The translations under genes were made by a program, and so were the position numbers. This document shows, one piece after another, positions 23,044 to 34,111 of a DNA stretch of 64,000 nt. The stretch is from Siphonodentalium dalli. Lineage: Eukaryota > Mollusca > Scaphopoda > Gadilida > Siphonodentaliidae. The notes under the pieces are model-generated. The model made no database searches. It was not told the DNA's origin and was given only the letters and a program-made list of their open reading frames with translations. Numbering within the stretch: the first letter of the stretch is position 1; every line of letters begins with the position of its first letter. The stretch is from the NCBI GenBank assembly GCA_032622095.1, contig CP136061.1, forward strand, positions 54,573,762 through 54,637,761. The letters are read 5' to 3'.

Positions 23044-24374
23044 GATACATGTCACAATATCTCATTGAAAACTGTTTGGGAACAGCTTATCAGCAGTTTC
23101 TCATCTCATTCAGTCTATTCATTCTATATTACTGACCACAGCTTATATTAGATCATGCCGTGAACCTCTACTCTGGCTTTATATGCCCGTATAGATCATA
23201 TTCCAATGTCTTGAAGTTTTGACAGTGAACATTAATATAAAGTAAAAAAATAACGCGGGGAATATATTAATAGTTATTATCTGTCACATGAATAATGATC
23301 AAATTAAATATTTTCAATGTATATAAGCATACATTTAGATTTAAGTCTTTAAGCACAGATGCGAGTAAACAATATCTATAAGTAAACAATATACAATTCT
23401 TAGAACACAAATCGGTTACTATTCTAGCGCATGACACTATCTGCATGAGGCCATGGTTTATTTCATTTTATGTTTAGCATCAATTGCCGCATTTCCTTTT
23501 TTTGCAGAAAATAATGATTTTTATTAAATTATGTAAAGGATAATGACTGAGTGGAGTGTGTGCATGAGGCCAGATAATGACTGAGTGGAGTGTGTGCATG
23601 AGGCCAGATAATGACTGAGTGGAGTGTGTGAGGCCAAATTATCACACAAGGCTGCGATAATGTGTTGTGAACACAGTGCATGGTCTTTCGAATATGTATT
23701 AATGTATAAGCTGACTGCTCATATGTTGGCCAATGCACCGCTTTGATGAACGGCCATTAAAACCTACTATCCAATAATTTTATTGGTTTGGCATATACAA
23801 TGCTGACCTGATAGCGAGCGGTTGGCAACGCGGTGCGTGTGATATCTTAACACAATCTGCAGTCGTCACATTTCAGCAAAGGCTGAATGCAAGTTATCAT
23901 TAATCGGGAAAAAGTACTGTGTTGTCCGTCACCTCATACTTATGGGTGGGCTTCCCCCATTCAGAATCCATGCAGATTGCAGACCCGCAAGTTAAGAGAG
24001 TCATGCTATCGTGGTTTGTCGCTATACTGTGGACTCACGGCATGCATTTTTATCTACATGTATTTCAGCCTTTTTGTTTCATGTTGATTTCAAGTTCAAT
24101 CGTTATTTGTTGAACGATTGCTAGCTTGAAAGTTAATAACCCCCATTTGGTCAAAGAAGGGACGTTAACGTTGTTACACGGTTTTCGTTTGGGTGGGGCC
24201 TCAAGCTTCAAAGTTTTAACTGCACCCCCTCCATTCTGCAAACTGTCCTGCATCCCTTCCGGTTAGCAAACTTAGCATTCTTCAATTGGATTTCTTGTTT
24301 TTCTCTTTGTTTTCTGTTTTGCCCATCCATTTTATGTTTGTTGTTGGTTGCGTTTTAATATTGTTATTTTAGAG
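23044..24374. other. Non-coding stretch with one short tandem repeat
   Basis: Apart from the 34-bp repeat at 23539 nothing is supported. The frames around 23890-24250 on both strands overlap each other and show no splice or domain evidence. Confidence 0.45.
23539..23636. repeat. 34-bp tandem repeat, three units
   Basis: Unit GATAATGACTGAGTGGAGTG followed by TGTGCATGAGGCCA; the third unit lacks GCAT. Confidence 0.9.
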
Positions 24375-24594
24375 TACAGTAATGCCCTAATTAATCGACT
24401 CCATAACCACAGCAGAATTATGGATAACTTTTCAGGATTTAGTCGGAAATATGGCTTGTTGCCATTCATCGGAAAGCTCTCAGGGAAGAGCTTTCCGATG
24501 AATGGCAACAAGCCATATTTCCGACTAAATCCAGAAAAGTTACCCATATTTCTGCTGTGGTTATATGGAGTCGATTAATTAGGGCATTACTGTA
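24375..24594. mobile_element. Palindromic CAGT/TA MITE, copy 12
   Basis: Full length, C/G subtype, with variant centre CTCTCAGGGAAGAGC and a 4-bp insertion TATA in the outer right arm. Confidence 0.9.
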
Positions 24595-25686
24595 CTTGCC
24601 ATTATCGTTCTTCTATTATTCTTAGGACTTTCTTTTAGTTTACCTTGATTTAATTTAGAAATATACTGATAAATTATTTCTATAATATGACTGGGTGGGT
24701 GTTAGTTGGACAAACTTATCATACATGATGATCTGTTTTATCTAATATTTCTATGTACACAGCTGATTTATACAACCTTTTTGTTTTGCTTGGCAATCCT
24801 GGGCAATCAACATATTATATTTTAATATTGACATGGAAGGTAGTTTCAGTTTGGGTATGTCCAACTAGGAATTTCCAACTGCACTTGCCACCAAACCAAT
24901 TCTGGAAAATTCTATTTGGGCTGCAAGCATACAACTGGTATACCTCAAATTCAGTTTGGTGTAATTCTTCCCTTTTGATGTCGCTGGATGATTAACATGT
25001 CGAATGTTGTTCATCGACTGGAAGATATATACCCATACGCTGTTTCTGCCCCTGGTAAAGTAGTCCTGCTGATTTGCTATGATGCTGGTAGGGGACAACT
25101 GATGCTGTTAAATAAAAGATATTGCTAATTTATTGTTATCATTTAGCTGTGGTTGGAATTTGATTTTCAGGGCTTAGTCCCAAATACAGATACATCATTG
25201 CAACTATTGCAAAGTATTCTTTGTCCAGAATCACCTAGTGATACAAGACACACATGTAGTTTTATCGAACAATCATTGAACATCAGGTCATCTAATGATA
25301 CCTAAATTCCAATACTTAATATTAGGTATTTAAACATGCATACTATTTGCCAGTATTTATACCTGTTTGTTATTGTCAATATTATGTTACATGTCCTGAC
25401 TAACATCACTGGATAGTGGACAGTCAATAAAGAATTCTAATAACCAAAAGTCATTATTTAAAGGGAAATGGCTCATTCGATCTTCAACATTTTGTCCCTC
25501 TAATTTTGGAAGGAGGTTTAATATAGGTTGATAAATATACAATATATTGATATACTGGCTTCATATGCTCTGAAAAATACTTGTCAATGTCACAGCTATT
25601 TTATAACTGTTTTCAATGTTTGCACCAAAGTGAAACAAAAGCTTGTTACTTCTATCACTTCAGGAATAGACTAACAAGGAAGATCT
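24595..25686. other. Non-coding, no feature recognised
   Basis: Nothing shared with other parts of the window. It would be the 3' flank of the - strand frame at 25687. Confidence 0.4.
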
Positions 25687-25868
25687 TTATTGTTTTGTGC
25701 CGTCCAGAACTTTCTGAATTCTGTCATTGAATTTTTCTTTCTGTGTTTTAACAGGCCGAATGATAATTTTAGCATATTTATCAACCTTTGTTGATACCTG
25801 GAACCGGAATACGATATAATAAAAACGAGCATAATTTGGATCTTCAAACCACCCATCCCTTGAAATAT
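25687..25868 (-). CDS. Candidate terminal exon of an unidentified gene
   Basis: Reading right to left, a plausible acceptor (TATATTGCAAG|AT) opens a frame of 59-60 codons ending in TAA. The peptide includes DISRDGWFEDPNYARFYYIV, then FRFQVSTKVDKYAKIIIRPV and ends KVLDGTKQ. It is rich in charged and aromatic residues, with amphipathic alternation, unlike the chance frames nearby. An AATAAA overlaps the stop codon. It could be the last exon of a real gene, or a fragment of a processed copy. I do not recognise the family. No partner exon was identified upstream on this strand. Confidence 0.4.
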
Positions 25869-26481
25869 CTTGCAATATATATGTTTTTCAACACTTTATA
25901 AACATAATCGCTTTTCTCCATTCGTTCATATTAACCACAGGGCATGAAAATGACAACTGAGGAAAAATAACAGTACATTTTCAAAACAGCATCACTTTGT
26001 TCTACCAACATTATAGTAATTCACCAGGACCTACCAGCATAAAAGCAGTATCACTTAACGAGGAGTGTTTACTCCTCTTTCGGAGGTGGTCATTATTTTT
26101 CCGGTCATTGTTTAGATAATGCACAGTTGAGCTAATGACTCACAAAAAAATTACCACCTCTGTGAGCTAAACACCTCAGCGTCTTCGGTGGAGATTCGTC
26201 GCGATAATACTCAGGCAACAACAATAGGTAGACACGGGTTTTAATATTAAATAAATCACAATGCATAATTCCATTCTGCCAAAAAATGTCCCTTGTGAAA
26301 ATTCAGATAGGAACATTTACCTATAGTCCCTAGACGCTTCATTCACCTTGAAGTGGTCACTGATGTCACCCCCTTTCATTCAGTTGGGAACCCAGCTTTT
26401 TTTAATTTTCAGTTAAGCTAAAATATATACAACCATGCAGTATCTTGAAATTTCTGTTACTAATTATAATATACTGATAAA
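25869..26481. other. Non-coding
   Basis: A loose inverted repeat (GGAGGTGGTCATTATTTTT near 26080 against AAAAATTACCACCTC near 26146) is the only structure seen. Confidence 0.4.
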
Positions 26482-26641
26482 TATAGTAATGCCCTAAATA
26501 ATCAACTCCTTAACCACAGCAGAATTATGGGTAATTTTTCACGATTTAGTTGGAAATATGGATCTCACTGAGATCTTTCCGATGAATGGCAACAAGCCAT
26601 ATATCCGACTTAAGGAGTCGATTATTTAGGGCATCACTGTA
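26482..26641. mobile_element. Palindromic CAGT/TA MITE, copy 13 (internally deleted)
   Basis: Ends TATAGTAATGCCC / GGCATCACTGTA are present. The inner left arm and the outer right arm are shortened, leaving about 160 bp. Confidence 0.85.
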
Positions 26642-26813
26642 TTGCACAATTGACCAAGATATCAAATTTATATTGCGTGAATGGATCTTTAAAGAGTGGT
26701 GAAGGTCGTATAATATCTACTGGTCCTTGTCCCAATAGTCTGCAATCGTTAAAGGACCCTGGTTATATATCACTTGAATTTTAATCATACCTTAGCATTT
26801 ATCCACAGTTTAA

Positions 26814-27068
26814 CCCTTTCATGATGGGAGCTGTGCTTGTGCAGCATTAAAGTTCCTGTGGCAGTGCATCCTCTTATATATATGACAGTCTCCCATAGGG
26901 AGCCTCGCATATATAAGAGAATGCACTGGCTGTCAAGGTAAATATTGTTAGCTAGGCCAATGTATTCTCTTATATATGCGAGGCTCCATCTGGGAGATTC
27001 GGGTATATAAGAGAATGCATTGGCACAGGGTTTTAGCAATATTTCATGAAGCTCCAGTCATTAAAGGG
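26814..27068. mobile_element. TTAA-A element, near full length
   Basis: TTAA (26810-26813), CCCTTTCATGATGGGAGCTG, two hairpins, right end CCAGTCATTAAAGGG followed by TGAA, a decayed target site. Confidence 0.75.
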
Positions 27069-27136
27069 TGAACAAATTTGAATGAAAAGGAGGTTTTCCT
27101 GATTTGTGTATCTGGGCAAGTTTTGTGGAGATATTG

Positions 27137-27286
27137 TGCAGTAATGCTCCAAGTAATCGACTTCTTAACCACAGCAGAATTATGGGTAACTTTTCAGAAT
27201 TTAGCCATATTTCCGACTAAATCCTGAAAAGTTACCCATAATTCTGCTGTGGTTAAGAAGTCGATTATACTTAGAGCATTACTGTA
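27137..27286. mobile_element. Palindromic CAGT/TA MITE, copy 14 (central deletion)
   Basis: The outer 60-70 bp of each arm are intact and join at TTTAGCCATATTTCC; the whole central hairpin is gone. C/G subtype. Confidence 0.85.
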
Positions 27287-27724
27287 TATTCATATAAGCC
27301 TGATTCAGAGTTGCATCAACCTTCTTGCTTTCTTTCCACCACCCTGGGGATTCTGGCTACACAGCCATTTGTTGTAAAACAGGCCATTTATAAGAAACTG
27401 AAGCTGTGTAGAAGGCATTAACACAGCAAGCTTGAGACAGAGAAGAGGACTATAATTAAATATTCACAGACAAATCGTTATGGAGACAATGTTTAATGCC
27501 TTCATCTCACAGAGAGTGATGTCACACATCTGACAGAGAACTACTTGATCTGAAGTTGTTTTTATTTTTCTTGTCTTGACAGATGCTTGTGACTTAAAAC
27601 TGTGCCTAGTGTGGAATATAAACCCACCAAGTTAAGGACTCGATGTTTTGTTCAGAAATCTCTCATGAATATCTAATTTTCGTAATTACGGATATATACC
27701 TTTCACATGTGCTGTGTTTTATTT
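27287..27724. other. Non-coding, no feature recognised
   Basis: No supported feature. Confidence 0.4.
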
Positions 27725-27897
27725 AGCCTCTTGGCTACTATATGTCCGTATTGAGGACAGACATAAAATGTCATGCGGTGTCATATTATAAAGCCTGTAC
27801 GGAGTACTGCAAGACCGTGGCTGCTGTATGTCCGTATTGAGGAAGGACATAAAATGTCATGCTGTGTGCTATTATAAAGCCTGTACGGCGTACTGAC
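27725..27897. mobile_element. TTAA-E fragment with an 86-bp tandem duplication
   Basis: Begins CCTCTTGGCTACTATATGTC, and the block TATGTCCGTATTGAGGA...GCCTGTACGG occurs twice. No TTAA and no right end were found, so this is a partial copy. Confidence 0.5.
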
Positions 27898-28297
27898 CAA
27901 CTTGAGGGCACTAAGCAGTAGTTCATCCGCCATAAGAAGATCTAAGAAATTAGTGCCTCGGGAAGAAATTGTTCCTCGGAACCAATGTAACTCTCGCTTT
28001 TAAACAGTGTATGATATTCCAGGATTGTGTACAATAATCAGCTTCAGGGTTTACACGCGGTATACTTTTCCATGGCAAAATAACTCTTATGTCAACGACC
28101 AGCACATGACTTCATTCGGTACAGAAAGTTAATACCAACCCTGATTCTCAAGGACTTGACATTTTGTTTAGAATGAATTATGGTTTCTATTATTAAAGGA
28201 TTCTCGTAACATCTAACAAGATATATGTTTTCCCGTAAGCTGATTATATAAGGATTATTTTGTTATATAAGGATTATCTCTGAGTTATACCGTGAAG
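27898..28297. other. Non-coding, upstream of a first exon candidate
   Basis: No known repeat. A TATATAAGGATTAT word occurs twice just upstream of the exon (28242-28277), compatible with a core promoter but not diagnostic. Confidence 0.35.
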
Positions 28298-28422
28298 ATG
28301 GCATTACGCAGAGAACTGTTGCAACGAATGGCGTCAAGAAGTTTAGATCTCCCAGAAAGAAAGCATGGCGTCAAACAGTTGCAACGCATGTCATCAAAAA
28401 GTTTAGATCTCCCAGAGAGAAG
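28298..28422 (+). CDS. Candidate alternative first exon with doubled RxxSxS motif
   Basis: The ATG (context GAAGATGG) opens 41 codons plus two bases to the donor AGAAG|GTAAAT. The peptide is MALRRELLQRMASRSLDLPE, then RKHGVKQLQRMSSKSLDLPE and RR. A unit of about 45 bp is duplicated inside the exon, giving two copies of LQRM[AS]S[RK]SLDLPER. Each copy has R-x-x-S-x-S-L-D, the pattern shared with the exons at 20882 and 57542, and all three end in an arginine split in phase 2. R-x-x-S is a basophilic-kinase site, so a phospho-regulated N-terminus is a fair inference. The gene is not identified. This is the strongest single host-coding signal in the window. Confidence 0.6.
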
Positions 28423-28462
28423 GTAAATGACCTCAGTTTATATTCTTTTTTTTTGGCATAGA

Positions 28463-28591
28463 CAAGCCTGGATATAGTGTGTCTGACATTTACTGAATGA
28501 GGTCCCCAAATGGAGAATTTAGTGATGCTATCCCACACCCTCTGGGAAACCTCATCTTCTTAGGCCTCATATGCATCTTCTTGGAAGTATA
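28463..28591. mobile_element. GAGG-family element, truncated
   Basis: Left end (CCTGGATATAGTGTGTCTGA, ATGAGGTCCCC) plus one hairpin half and a GGCCTCAT...TTCTTGGAAGTATAT stub. It is cut exactly where the next MITE begins. Confidence 0.7.
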
Positions 28592-28738
28592 TACAGTAAT
28601 GCCCTAAATAATCGACTCCTTAACCACAGCAGAATTATGGGTAACTTTTCAGGATTTAGTCGGTAATATGGATTGTTGCCATTTATCGGAAAGCTCTCAG
28701 TGAGAGCTTTCCGATGAATGGCAACAAGCCATATTTCC
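28592..28738. mobile_element. Palindromic CAGT/TA MITE, copy 15 (outer right arm lost)
   Basis: The left arm and central hairpin are complete. The sequence stops after CAAGCCATATTTCC, at the same point as copy 16. Confidence 0.85.
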
Positions 28739-29017
28739 TTCTGCCTTGATGATAACTTGAATATTAGTTGACAGAATGTGATAATTGGAGGTTATAAGAG
28801 GCAACCTTCAGTCTCAGACTGATATAAAGTTACCGAGATCTGATATATCTCGGCCACTGATATATCTCGGGCTGATATCCAGCTAATCATATATTAACAT
28901 GGCATGAAACACTCGTCAATCATATATTATTAAACATGGCATGAAACACTCGTCAATTTTTATCGGATTAAACAAATATCTGAAAATCACTATATCGATC
29001 CCCCCAATGGCTGTTAA

Positions 29018-29520
29018 CCCTATAGTGGTGGGAGCTGTGCTGATGCCGCATTAAAGATCACGTGCTAGCGCATTCTCTTATTTATTACACGCTTGTTCCT
29101 AGAAGTACAGTGTTATTTCTGTTCCATATTTACAAATCCGTATGCAACGTACGTTCCATACGCATCTCGTTGACGTAAAATGACGTACATGACGTTCGCC
29201 TCAACCATGAAACTGGAACTATTTAAATAAAAGAATCATGCACAGATGACAAACATGCCCTGAATGAGCCTAAATAAACCTTCTAATCCTGTATTTTAAT
29301 GTACGGATTCTAGGACGCGAAGCATGTAATAAACACAAAACGACACGATGTGTAAATGGGTTTGTCGATACGGCACGAGTGCCGTATCCGACAAACCCAT
29401 TCACACATCGTGTCGTTCTGTGTATATATACGAGTCTCCCTATGTAGGACACACATATATAAGAGAATGCATTGGCACAGGGTTGTCAAAAAATTTCAGG
29501 AAGCTCTCGTCATGGAATGA
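29018..29520. mobile_element. TTAA-A element split by an insertion
   Basis: TTAA (29014-29017), CCCTATAGTGGTGGGAGCTG, then the first hairpin arm breaks at CATTCTCTTAT. It resumes near 29424 with the second hairpin and ends CTCGTCATGGAATGATTA. The intervening 340 bp belong to a different foldback sequence with TTATTACACGCTTGTTCCTA / TAGGACGCGAAGCATGTAAT inverted ends. Confidence 0.6.
29326..29426. repeat. Near-perfect hairpin of about 90 bp
   Basis: CACAAAACGACACGATGTGT...GTCGATACGGCAC is inverted as GTGCCGTATCCGAC...ACACATCGTGTCGTTCTGTG with almost no loop. The outer word AATAAACACA(A/G)AAC is shared with 10711 and 60268. Confidence 0.8.
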
Positions 29521-29570
29521 TTATTTAAGTTGGACGAAAATACTATATGCTTTGCTTTGCGATGTCTTAA

Positions 29571-29658
29571 CTGATATCAGCCGCGTTGGGTGAGTTATCA
29601 GCCGAGTTTGTAGTGATATCAGCCGAGTTTGTAGTGATATCAGCCGAGGTCGATAATA
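29571..29658. repeat. Short tandem of a GATATCAGCCGAG word
   Basis: Four spaced occurrences of (GA)TATCAGCCGAG/CG within 90 bp, two of them in an exact TTTGTAGTGATATCAGCCGA repeat. Confidence 0.75.
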
Positions 29659-29840
29659 GGTTGTTCAAGGCAAAAAATGTGATATCTAGCTAATTAATAA
29701 CATTTGTTATATGGTCAACATATGAGAGAGCTCCTGGCAAGTTCAAATTTGGATCCTGTCCGTCCCTTTCTTATCAATGAGAGCATATATATATAGTAAA
29801 GTAATATTTACTCACAGAAACTGTAGGTTGTTTATATTAA

Positions 29841-29890
29841 ACTCTTAGCTGCTAAATGACATTATGACGTCATGTGCTGGGCTGCGTAGT
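29841..29890. mobile_element. TTAA-E left-end fragment
   Basis: TTAA (29837-29840) then ACTCTTAGCTGCTAAATGAC and ATTATGACGTCATGTGCTGG, matching the 11986 element. The right end was not found. Confidence 0.5.
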
Positions 29891-30043
29891 TCAGACGTTT
29901 TACGAAATGGCACAGCCAATGTTGTTGACTATTTTGACTCTAATAATTTAATTATGAATTCTTCAAATGGGTGCATCTACCGAGTCATAAAATATCAGTT
30001 TTTGTAGTGAAATAAGCAAGTAATATGTTTTTAATACACTTAG

Positions 30044-30190
30044 ACACTAATGCCTTAAATAATTGACTCCTTAAACACAGCAGAATTATGGGTAATTTTT
30101 CAGGATTTAGTCGGAAATATGGCTTGTTGCCATTCATTGGAAAGCTCTCAGTGAGAGCTTTCCGATGAATGGAAACAAGCCATATTTCCT
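30044..30190. mobile_element. Palindromic CAGT/TA MITE, copy 16 (outer right arm lost)
   Basis: Left end diverged (CACTAATGCC). The central hairpin is intact and the sequence stops after CAAGCCATATTTCC. Confidence 0.85.
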
Positions 30191-31273
30191 AATAAAATTA
30201 GTGTTATTTTTGTTATCAAACTCGACGTCAAGACAATTTAAGAACGTAAGCAACACACATGTATTATTTCCCCTGTTTTAATGCACAATATTAATAAGTT
30301 CATCACACGGTCATTGTGGAAATATACGTCATAAATTTGAGCTAAATTAGCAAATTTTTACAAATAAAATTGTCCATGATATTTAGTTATATTGCGATAT
30401 ATCTTTCAATACCATAGTCAGTATAACTTAAAGGTACTCAATCCGATACGATGGTCCCCATATAATCAGATTCCAACAACAACATTTTTTGAAATGCCGC
30501 TTCAGTTATCAGAATCGATTAATTGCCCAAAAATATTGCTAACCACAGTCAACTATAATATAAAATTGCCCAAAATCTGTTGTTTTCATTTTTCATTTTG
30601 TTGAATGAAATTTGGCTGATTTGTCAAATAACACACACAGCCACTTGATTTTAGGGTTATCCATCTTCATTCGCAATTTGGTCCGAGACCGTCGGCTCAT
30701 CAACTTTTTGCCAGGCCAAAAAAGTGCCGGTGCTGAAAAATAACAGATTAAAAAATTTATATCTGATCACTGTAAGCTTTGACGGGTGGGTTCCTCTACT
30801 TGATTCAAATATTTTTTACCCCCGGAGCCAAAGAAATAGTAATTTGAGAGCGTTATTTCGGATTATGCATCTTTAAGTCAATTAATATATTGAAACTCTA
30901 TTCTATTCTATGAAGCTTTAAAGTGCACATTTCACCCCATATGTGCCATAGTTTTATTGTGCCATCTTCCCTGCCCTGACAACCCTGACCAAGGTCATTT
31001 TTCTAAATTGTCATTGGAATTCCCTGGGGGGGGGGGGGGGGGTATGTATTTTGTAATTCTAAGTGCTAGCTAGATAACGCATAATAGCCTCCCTTATAGT
31101 ATATTGCATAGCATTTCAGACTAAGCGTCATATAGTTGCTGTATGTAATGATGCCGTCCCCATATAATTGCCGATCTTGGACAGGAAGCAGACATGTAGT
31201 TATTGTGCTATCCCTGGGCAGCAGCAATCATATCCCGGAAATAAGAGAAAAATAGATCGTAAATGGCAGAAGG
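30191..31273. other. Non-coding stretch
   Basis: A G run of about 16 lies at 31026. No feature is supported. Confidence 0.45.
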
Positions 31274-31489
31274 TACAGTCATGCTCTAAATAATCGACCT
31301 TTAACCACAGCAGAATTATGGGTAACTTTTCAGGATTTAGTCGGAAATATGGCTTGTTGCCATTCATCGGAAAGCTCTCCACGAGAGCTTTCCAATGAAT
31401 GGCAACAAGCCATATTTCTGACTAAATCCTGAAAAGTTACCCATAATTCTGCTGTGGTTAAGGGGTCGATTACTTAGAGCATTACTGTA
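31274..31489. mobile_element. Palindromic CAGT/TA MITE, copy 17
   Basis: Full length, C/G subtype, centre CTCCACGAGAG. Confidence 0.9.
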
Positions 31490-31512
31490 TTTTCAGGATG
31501 TACGTGTCTTGG

Positions 31513-32074
31513 TAGGAAATAGTGTGCCTGATATTTGCAGAATGAGGTCCCCGGAAGGTGAATTTAGTTATGCTATCCCTCCGAGGACCTCATTCTGCTT
31601 AGGCCTCATCTTCTGAGAAGTATATATAGTCTCAAATTAACATTGTTTTTAACCCCCTGACTTCTACCCACTTAACCAATCAAAATCCACAATCATGCAA
31701 CCAACCTAGAGTATAAAAGGAAAGGCAAAATCCATGTCAACCTATGCCATCCTGGTCCTGATGAAGATACACAGTTATCGAAAGTGCCAGACCTTAGTTT
31801 TTACTTTTTATAATTTTTCTATCCTTTTTCTGTATCCCCTAATTTAATTTGCCAGAGATACATTGCATAATTGAGGTGACTAATGAGTGAACATCACCAA
31901 TTTCAACTGGGGAACTTCGATCTTATCCTAGGTCTCCCATAGCAGTTGAGGCTATAAAGCAGAATGAGGTTCCCAGAGGGTAAATTTGGTGACGATAGCC
32001 ATGCGGGATAGCGTCACTAAATTCACCCTCTGGGGACCTCATTCTGCATTTGACGGCACACTATTTCAAGGCTT
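31513..32074. mobile_element. GAGG-family element with internal insert
   Basis: GGAAATAGTGTGCCTGATAT and the inverted right end CACACTATTTCAAGGC. Both half-hairpins are present. The middle (31650-31830) carries an unrelated segment with CTGATGA...TATCGAAAG. Confidence 0.7.
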
Positions 32075-32102
32075 GCTACCCTGCTTGGCTGCATTAAACC
32101 TA

Positions 32103-32190
32103 TTCTAAAAACTCGATTGACAATTAAGTAGTTCCCTTAAGAAATATTCAGATGATAAGTTCAACGATGACCATAGGTTATTTTGATAAA
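32103..32190. mobile_element. TTAA-D fragment
   Basis: GTAGTTCCCTTAAGAAATAT, TCAGATGATAAGTTCAACGA as in the 14557 and 58698 copies. No ends found. Confidence 0.5.
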
Positions 32191-32249
32191 TTGTATGTCA
32201 AAATAGTCAGCACGCACACAACATTGGTAATGAATTTATCCTGAATTAA

Positions 32250-32587
32250 CCCTTTACCCAACAAACCGGCCAAAAACAGCCAAATAAAGCTGCAACAGCC
32301 TAAATTATCTTGGGTCTGTCTCAATAAAACCATACAAATATGGATATCATTGGAACCGGCTCATTGACCACATTGTGATGGTTACAGTTATGCCCTGTGC
32401 CAATGCATTGGCCTAAAAAAAATCTTTTTTTTAACACTTTTTACCATTTTTTCTTACATTCTTTAACAATTTTATAATTTTTAATGTGTTAAGCCAATGC
32501 ATTCTCTTATATATGCGAGGCGACCTATGGTCGACTCGCATATATAAGAGAATGCATTGGCACAGGGCTGTTCTGTTGGGTAAAGGG
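32250..32587. mobile_element. TTAA-B element with one collapsed hairpin
   Basis: Flanked by TTAA (32246-32249, 32588-32591). Ends CCCTTTACCCAACAA / TTGGGTAAAGGG. Relative to 18257 the first hairpin has collapsed to GCCAATGCATTGGCC, while the second is intact. Confidence 0.9.
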
Positions 32588-32591
32588 TTAA

Positions 32592-33035
32592 GTAGTAAAT
32601 TTTCACCCGACGATGTGTTTTCTGAAATTTCATGATTGGAATTGTTGAAATTCTCAAATAATAAATAATAATAATAATCTACGGTATGTGCTCTCGGGAT
32701 TCACAAAAAAAAAACAAATATAAAATAAAATATGTATCTTACAAAAAAACATGTTACCAAACAAACAGAATTCATAGTGTCGAATTGGCATCTGCAGTTG
32801 AGTTAGATACAGTCCGTGCGACGGAATGTCCTTTTAAACAAAGCGCTTTAAATTGATCAATAGGTTGCGGAGCTTTAAGATTGTCTGGTTATAAATTCAA
32901 GAGCCTGGGGCAGGCCACGGAAAATGTGAGTCACCCAGTTCGACTGGGCAGACCTAAGTTGTCTGGCTGGCTGATAACGCACAATGATATCGGATAGGTA
33001 TGATGGTGCCAAGCCATTTAAACACTTTTAAATGA
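32592..33035. other. Non-coding, no feature recognised
   Basis: AT-rich, with ATA and AAAC simple stretches near 32650-32760. Confidence 0.4.
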
Positions 33036-33395
33036 TTAAAGTGATTTGAAACACTCAGGTAGGGTGATCAAATAGAACTGTAGAATAATCTTGCTCAAAG
33101 TAGTTATTTTTTCGAATATAAATCCAAATTTATAACACACAGCGTCATTCTTATATATCGATTAAATTCAATGACTCTCGATGGCAAAATCATTTCCGTT
33201 GGAAAAACTTGGTTTATCGCAGTTTGTTGCGTCCCGAATCGAGATGTAAATATTTACAATTGCGCCTTGTTCAGGTGATGTTTTCTATGGAGTGGTGTGG
33301 TCGATTTCGTTGAGATTTTCGGCGATGTTAGTAGAATTCTACATTCCTCCAGTTGGCACAGCACCTGAGTACAACTTATCAGTTTCATGCACCCT
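33036..33395 (+). repeat. 360-bp dispersed repeat, copy 1
   Basis: Starts AAAGTGATTTGAAACACTCA and ends ATCAGTTTCATGCACC. Homologous along its length to 34112 and 59187. No promoter boxes or tail that would make it a SINE were seen. Confidence 0.8.
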
Positions 33396-34111
33396 AACAT
33401 CTAAAATGAACTATTTCCTCGACCGGAAGCCAATGCAGTTTATTCAGTATAGGAGTTATATGGTCAAATGTTTTGTTTTTTGTGACAAGCCTCAGCTGCT
33501 AGAATGCTAGATTCTGTTCGCTGCGATCGATGCAAATGAACGCATTTGTACTCACTTATCACTATATTCACTAAATAAGCACAAACTTTAATGAACACGC
33601 ATGATGATATATAACATTGCCCCCGGTGTCATTTTATGGATCTAATTCCCAGGAAGCTGCTCTCCCTGCAGAATGATTGAGTGCCTGTCTCTATATACGC
33701 AGGCTCCCAAATTGTTAATAACACTAACACATTACAGGGACCACGATGCGTGAGTACCAATCAACCGTCTATATGCATCATCCAATGAATTTTAATTCAT
33801 CTACGATTGCACTTCTAAAGCAATATGTGCAATCAATGTTAGATACTGTTTTTCAGAGATATTTTCTGTAGATTTATTAATCACCCTTTCATTTATTATT
33901 GATTACTCTATAATGATTGGTTGCTTGTGGTCAAGGGGTCATCATTGGATGGTTACATACGTGGAAATATTGGGGATGGGGTTGTCTCAGTGCTCCAACT
34001 TTGTTAAAAAATGTTCATCGATCAGCATCAATTGGAAATGTTGTGCCTGCATGATTACTCAACATAAGTTGCACATTTCAGACTAAAATTTTATTGAAAT
34101 TGTTCTGATAG
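33396..34111. other. Non-coding, no feature recognised
   Basis: No repeat or gene recognised. Confidence 0.4.

Noticed and set aside
21467-23151. Long repeated reading frames in several frames on both strands across the 30-bp array
   Set aside because: A stop-free unit whose length is a multiple of three opens many frames automatically; the 31-bp spacers then break the frame.
23887-24253. Overlapping 62-66 codon frames on both strands
   Set aside because: No splice sites, repeats or domain motifs favour either strand.
29270-29593. Two overlapping small frames with KWVCRYGTSAV-type peptides
   Set aside because: They are produced by the perfect hairpin at 29326-29426 and read nearly the same sequence on both strands.
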